Shown here: positions 60,537 to 64,000 of the stretch, one piece after another
Position numbering within the stretch: the first letter of the stretch is position 1
How the letters are laid out: every line of letters begins with the position of its first letter
Source of the DNA: CAIYRG01 sp965247505
GTDB taxonomy: Bacteria; Pseudomonadota; Alphaproteobacteria; Micropepsales; Micropepsaceae
DNA length: 64,000 nt
NCBI GenBank assembly: GCA_965247505.1
Contig: OZ252020.1
Coordinates: 1,116,001 to 1,180,000 of the forward strand
Direction of reading: 5' to 3'
The notes under the pieces: model-generated
Seen by the model: the letters and a program-made list of their open reading frames with translations, nothing else
What the model was told of the DNA's origin: nothing
The model's database searches: none
Translations under genes and position numbers: made by a program

Positions 60537-62591
60537 ATGAAATCGCTTTGGTCCGATTCGGACGCAAAATCATTTGTCGAAAAATACGCCGAACAAAATA
60601 TAGGCGAGGACCTTGCCTTGCGCGTTTACACCACACGGCTTTTGGGCGGCGATCCCAAATTAGTGCTGCATGGCGGCGGAAACACGTCTGTCAAAACCCA
60701 GATGAAGGATTTGCTCGGCCAAAAGGTCGAGGTGATGTGCGTCAAAGGCTCGGGCTGGGATATGGGCAATATCGAGCCGCCCGGCCTGCCCGCGGTGCGC
60801 TTGGAGCCCCTGCGGCCCTTGATCGAGCTCGACGCGCTGTCCGACGAGGACATGGTCAATTACCAGCGGCTCAATTTGGTGGATTCGAAATCGCCGAACC
60901 CGTCGGTCGAAACGCTGCTCCATGCCTTCCTGCCGCATAAATTTGTCGACCACACCCATTCGACCTCCGTGCTTGCGCTGACCGATCAGCCAGAGGGCGA
61001 GTCTTTGGCGCGCGAAACCTTCGGCGATCGCATGGCCTATGTGCCCTATTGCATTCCCGGCTTCGCGCTGGCGAAAAGCGTTGGCGAGATTTACGCCAAA
61101 GACCCATCGGTCGAAGGTCTAATTCTTCTGCGCCACGGTATTTTCACCTTCGCCGAAGATGCACGCAGCGCTTATGAGCTGATGATCGAGATGGTGACAC
61201 GCGCCGAAGCGGCCATCGAAAAAGGCAAAAAGACGCGGGTGCAGGTGAAACTGCCGGAACTCGCTTCGCTCGCCGAGATCGCGCCTCATTTAAGGGGCGC
61301 ATGCGCGCTGACCAACGACAAAGACCAGGGCATTGCCAAACGGCAAATACTCACCTTTCGCACCAGCGACGAGATTCTGAATTATGTGAACGGTGCGGAG
61401 GCCGCGCGCTACAGCCAAATCGGCGTCGTGACCCCCGATCATACCATCCGCACCAAAAACTATCCGCTATTGCTGCCTGCACCGGAAAAAGGAAAGATTC
61501 CGGAATGGGCGGAGGCAACAAAAAAAGCCGTCGCCGATTATGTCGCGCATTACCACGATTATTTCGCGCGCAATAATGTGCGTTTTAATGGCGGCAAAAA
61601 AGAACTCGACCCCTATCCACGCGTCGTTCTTGTTCCCGGCTTAGGGATATTCGGACTCGGCGCGTCCGCCAAAGACGCGCATATCGCAGCCGACATCACC
61701 GAGAACACGATCGAAGTGATCACAAATGCCGAGGACATGTCGAGCTATGAATGCATCATTGAGGCCGACATGTTCGACGTCGAATATTGGTCTTTGGAAC
61801 AGGCTAAGCTCGGCAAAGGCGCGGAAAAACCACTGGCGCGGCAGGTCGCGGTGATCACCGGTGGCGGATCGGGGATTGGCGCCGCGACGGCCAAAGCCAT
61901 GGCCAATGAGGGCGCGGAAATCGCGTTACTGGAGCGCGATGAGGAAGCGGCGGACCGCGTGGCCGCCGAAATCGGGGGTCATGCCGACGGCATCGCTTGC
62001 GATGTGACCGACGCAAAATCGGTGCGCGCGGCCTTCGATGAAATCGCCGAGAGATTCGGCGGCGTCGATATCGTTGTTTCCAATGCCGGCGCCGCCTGGC
62101 AGGGCCGCATTGGCGAAGTGGACGAGGAAGTCTTGCGCCGCTCATTCGAGCTCAATTTCTTCGCCCATCAGCGCATCGCGCAAAACGCCGTGCGCATTAT
62201 GCAGGCGCAAGACACCGGCGGCTGTTTATTGTTCAATACCTCCAAGCAAGCCGTGAACCCGGGCAAGGATTTCGGCCCTTATGGTTTGCCCAAAGCCGCA
62301 ACTTTATTTTTGGTCCGCCAATACGCGCTCGATCACGGCAAGGATGGTATTCGCGCCAATGCCGTGAACGCCGATCGCATCCGCACAGGTCTTTTGACGG
62401 AGCAAATGATTGCCGAGCGCGCCAAAGCCCGCGGCCTCTCGGAAAAGGATTATATGAGCGGCAATCTATTGGGCCGCGAAGTGACGGCAGACGATGTCGC
62501 CGAAGCCTTTATCTATCTCGCGCTTGCCGAAAAAACGACGGCGGCGGTTATCACAGTCGACGGCGGCAATATCGAGGCGAGTTTGCGTTAG
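60537..62591 (+). CDS. Bifunctional rhamnulose-1-phosphate aldolase/short-chain dehydrogenase
   Basis: 684 residues. The first about 420 residues form a class II aldolase domain (VLHGGGNTSVKTQMKDLLG, NPSVETLLHAFLPHKFVDHT, LILLRHGIFTFAEDARSAYE) with the His metal ligands in FVDHTHSTSV and RHGIF. The rest is a short-chain dehydrogenase: cofactor motif VITGGGSGIGAATAKAMAN, VVSNAGAAWQGRIG, catalytic Ser in LLFNTSKQAV and Tyr/Lys in GPYGLPKAATLFL, and a C-terminal ITVDGGNIEASLR. Relatives process rhamnulose 1-phosphate and lactaldehyde. No other rhamnose genes are present, so another sugar phosphate is possible. Single gene. Confidence 0.9.
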   Translation: MKSLWSDSDAKSFVEKYAEQNIGEDLALRVYTTRLLGGDPKLVLHGGGNTSVKTQMKDLLGQKVEVMCVKGSGWDMGNIEPPGLPAVRLEPLRPLIELDALSDEDMVNYQRLNLVDSKSPNPSVETLLHAFLPHKFVDHTHSTSVLALTDQPEGESLARETFGDRMAYVPYCIPGFALAKSVGEIYAKDPSVEGLILLRHGIFTFAEDARSAYELMIEMVTRAEAAIEKGKKTRVQVKLPELASLAEIAPHLRGACALTNDKDQGIAKRQILTFRTSDEILNYVNGAEAARYSQIGVVTPDHTIRTKNYPLLLPAPEKGKIPEWAEATKKAVADYVAHYHDYFARNNVRFNGGKKELDPYPRVVLVPGLGIFGLGASAKDAHIAADITENTIEVITNAEDMSSYECIIEADMFDVEYWSLEQAKLGKGAEKPLARQVAVITGGGSGIGAATAKAMANEGAEIALLERDEEAADRVAAEIGGHADGIACDVTDAKSVRAAFDEIAERFGGVDIVVSNAGAAWQGRIGEVDEEVLRRSFELNFFAHQRIAQNAVRIMQAQDTGGCLLFNTSKQAVNPGKDFGPYGLPKAATLFLVRQYALDHGKDGIRANAVNADRIRTGLLTEQMIAERAKARGLSEKDYMSGNLLGREVTADDVAEAFIYLALAEKTTAAVITVDGGNIEASLR

Positions 62592-62599
62592 GGACGTTG

Positions 62600-62953
62600 A
62601 TGGACGTTGAAAGCGGCAAAGCCGTTGCGGCGCTGATTGTTGCGCTGCTTTTCTTCGGTGCCGTTTCCTATGAATATCTTCGGGTATCGGATTTGCTGCT
62701 TCGCCATCTGCGCGAACATCATCGAGAACCTTGGCAGCATATTCAATCGCATGACACGCCTTATAGACGAATCAGATATAGGACCGGTCCAGGACGCTTT
62801 ATTCGTTTTGTATTCAGCAACGAATATTTGGAACTCAAGGACGATGTTTTGGGCCGCTATGTGGGAATGATGCGGCTGATGTGCGTTTTGAGCCCACTCG
62901 CGTGGACTTTTTTGATTGCCGCGTTGTTCTTGTTTGCGCGATCCGTTTCGTAG
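62600..62953 (+). CDS. Small membrane protein of unknown function
   Basis: 117 residues from the ATG at 62600 (a TTG three bases earlier is also in frame). Two hydrophobic helices, VAALIVALLFFGAVSYEYL and LSPLAWTFLIAALFLFA, surround a basic, His-rich middle (HLREHHREPWQHIQSHDTPY). No family recognised. It follows the aldolase fusion by 8 bp and may be co-transcribed; it converges with the MaoC genes. Confidence 0.65.
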   Translation: MDVESGKAVAALIVALLFFGAVSYEYLRVSDLLLRHLREHHREPWQHIQSHDTPYRRIRYRTGPGRFIRFVFSNEYLELKDDVLGRYVGMMRLMCVLSPLAWTFLIAALFLFARSVS

Positions 62954-62964
62954 CGCACAATCCG

Positions 62965-63429
62965 CTAATCCGGCTTTTTTGCGATAAACACCTGGCTGAT
63001 GAAGCTGCAATAGAGTGTCCCCTCCTCATCGCGTGCTTCGTTCATGCTTTGCAAAAGCCCGAGCTCGGGCCGCGTCCGCCAATTCTTCTTTTTGAAGGGC
63101 TCGGTGGTGTAGGTCAGCCTCGTTCCCGGACGAACGGGCTTAAGCCATTTCAATTCGCGTACGCCCGGTGAGAGATAATTTTCTTGTGTTGCCTCCATGC
63201 CTGAAGCGATTTGCGCGGTGCGATGCGCGACTATCACTTTCATCCATACCGCGGCGGTATGCCAGCCGCTGGCGGCCAGCCCGCCATAGGGACTGTCTTT
63301 CGCAGCCTCCGCATCGATATGAAAGGGCTGCGGATCGAATTGACGCGCAAATTCGATGATGTTCTCTTCGGTGAAAGTGTAAGAGCCGAGAACCGTCTTA
63401 TGCCCGAGCGGGATGTCTTCGAAAAACAT
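62965..63429 (-). CDS. MaoC-family hot-dog dehydratase (second of pair)
   Basis: 154 residues. MaoC hydratase motifs: FEDIPLGHKTVLGSYTFTEE, IIEFARQFDPQPFHIDAEAA, YGGLAASGWHTAAVWMKVIV. The hydratase Asp and His (DPQPFHID) are present. Such proteins hydrate (R)-enoyl-CoA thioesters or act as heterodimeric hot-dog enzymes. It starts 4 bp after the related gene upstream, so a heterodimer of the two is likely. C-terminal QVFIAKKPD is complete. Confidence 0.88.
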   Translation of the reverse strand: MFFEDIPLGHKTVLGSYTFTEENIIEFARQFDPQPFHIDAEAAKDSPYGGLAASGWHTAAVWMKVIVAHRTAQIASGMEATQENYLSPGVRELKWLKPVRPGTRLTYTTEPFKKKNWRTRPELGLLQSMNEARDEEGTLYCSFISQVFIAKKPD

Positions 63430-63433
63430 CTTC

Positions 63434-63898
63434 TCAAGCTTCCCTTTTGCGGATCATCACCGGCGATGTGTAGGTGATCGCGAGCTCGCTCATCCCCGCC
63501 GCATCGGTGCGAAAAAGATCGAAGCGAAAACGCACAATGCCGCGGTCAGGCTTGGACTTTGAGCTACGCGCTTCGAGCACTTCGGCTTTCATGGTCAGGC
63601 GGTCGTTTGGCCGCACCGGGCGGCGCCATTGCATCTCGTCGACGCCAGGTGAGCCCAAGCTTGTCTTATCGCCGTACAGCCCGTCCTTGGTAAGGCGCAT
63701 CGCAAGTGCGCAGAGATGCCAGCCGCTGGCGATCAGGCCGCCCATAATGTCGTTTTTCGCCGCAACCGGATCGACATGCATGGGCTGCGGGTCAAATTCC
63801 AATGCGAAATCGATGATCGCCTTTTCGGTGACCAAGTGATCGCCGAAAGAGAACTTCCGGCCCACGGTAAAATCTTCAAAGCGCAAATGTTTGGACAT
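63434..63898 (-). CDS. MaoC-family hot-dog dehydratase (first of pair)
   Basis: 154 residues, the same length as its neighbour. Motifs: FEDFTVGRKFSFGDHLVTEK, IIDFALEFDPQPMHVDPVAA, MGGLIASGWHLCALAMRL, then WRRPVRPNDRLTMKAEVLEA. The catalytic-type DPQPMHVD is kept. First gene of a tandem pair arising by duplication; the substrate is not known. Confidence 0.88.
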   Translation of the reverse strand: MSKHLRFEDFTVGRKFSFGDHLVTEKAIIDFALEFDPQPMHVDPVAAKNDIMGGLIASGWHLCALAMRLTKDGLYGDKTSLGSPGVDEMQWRRPVRPNDRLTMKAEVLEARSSKSKPDRGIVRFRFDLFRTDAAGMSELAITYTSPVMIRKREA

Positions 63899-63935
63899 GG
63901 TTCACTTTTAACGAGAACGCGATTTCAATCCTAAT

Positions 63936-64000
63936 TTGTCATGGCCCGACTTGATCGGGCTACCCAGTAGGCGCACGTCCCCACGCGGCGGAGCCGCGTA
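63936..64000 (+). repeat. Second palindromic repeat family (TTGTCATGGCCCG type), copy 3, cut by window edge
   Basis: TTGTCATGGCCCGACTTGAT-CGGGCTACCCAG repeats, in inverse order, the right half of the 57.7 kb copy. It continues CGCACGTCCCCACGCGGCGG to the window end. Confidence 0.7.

Overview
The window looks like a piece of an alphaproteobacterial chromosome. The right-hand third carries a typical conserved alphaproteobacterial gene set: petABC as three separate genes, hemF next to trmL, a MoxR/DUF58/DUF4159 operon, a CoA-type Nudix hydrolase followed by a DUF6111 protein and the CCA-adding enzyme, and mtnP-apt-mtnA. The genus cannot be named from sequence alone.

Layout. Positions 1-41,200 are an accessory region crowded with insertion sequences (ISs) and decayed genes. 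The ISs are IS256 (one copy plus a fragment), IS6 (a frameshifted copy plus a C-terminal remnant), IS3 (three copies, each 1,256 bp), an IS110-superfamily element of IS1111 type (three copies of about 1,444 bp), IS1182 (two copies, one split by IS3), IS21, and a 5'-truncated IS30. Between them lie cargo genes of an uptake and catabolism character: a TonB-dependent receptor, two tandem VOC proteins with Tat-like N-termini, an inositol-3-phosphate synthase coupled to a methyltransferase, a secreted DUF6351 hydrolase, DUF6152 and a small secreted paralogue family, Fe(II)/2-oxoglutarate oxygenases, a GlcG-type protein, and a two-subunit molybdenum hydroxylase with an NMT1-like binding protein. Many cargo genes are broken: alpha/beta hydrolase, DUF6445-like oxygenase, cytochrome c, YceI, and the secreted protein at 26.6 kb. 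From about 41.2 kb to the end there is no IS, and nearly every gene is intact and operonic. The exception is a UspA gene with an internal stop.

The most unusual signal is a family of about 75-bp imperfect palindromes (ends ATGTCCGCT and AGCGGACAT) scattered through the accessory half. At least two of the three IS1111-type copies sit at the same internal position and in the same orientation within members of this family. Both IS1182 copies are also inserted in sequence carrying its ATGTCCGCT arm. The IS1111-type element has 9-bp subterminal inverted repeats and about 270 bp of hairpin-rich noncoding DNA after its transposase, where IS1111 elements encode their guide (bridge/seek) RNA. This suggests an RNA-guided element that uses a chromosomal palindrome family as its target.

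The core region holds respiratory complex III (petABC), aerobic haem synthesis (hemF), tRNA modification and maturation (trmL, cca), methylthioadenosine salvage (mtnP, apt, mtnA), a rhamnose-type aldolase/dehydrogenase fusion, and a pair of MaoC-like hot-dog proteins. Its intergenic gaps carry different palindromic repeat families from those of the accessory region.
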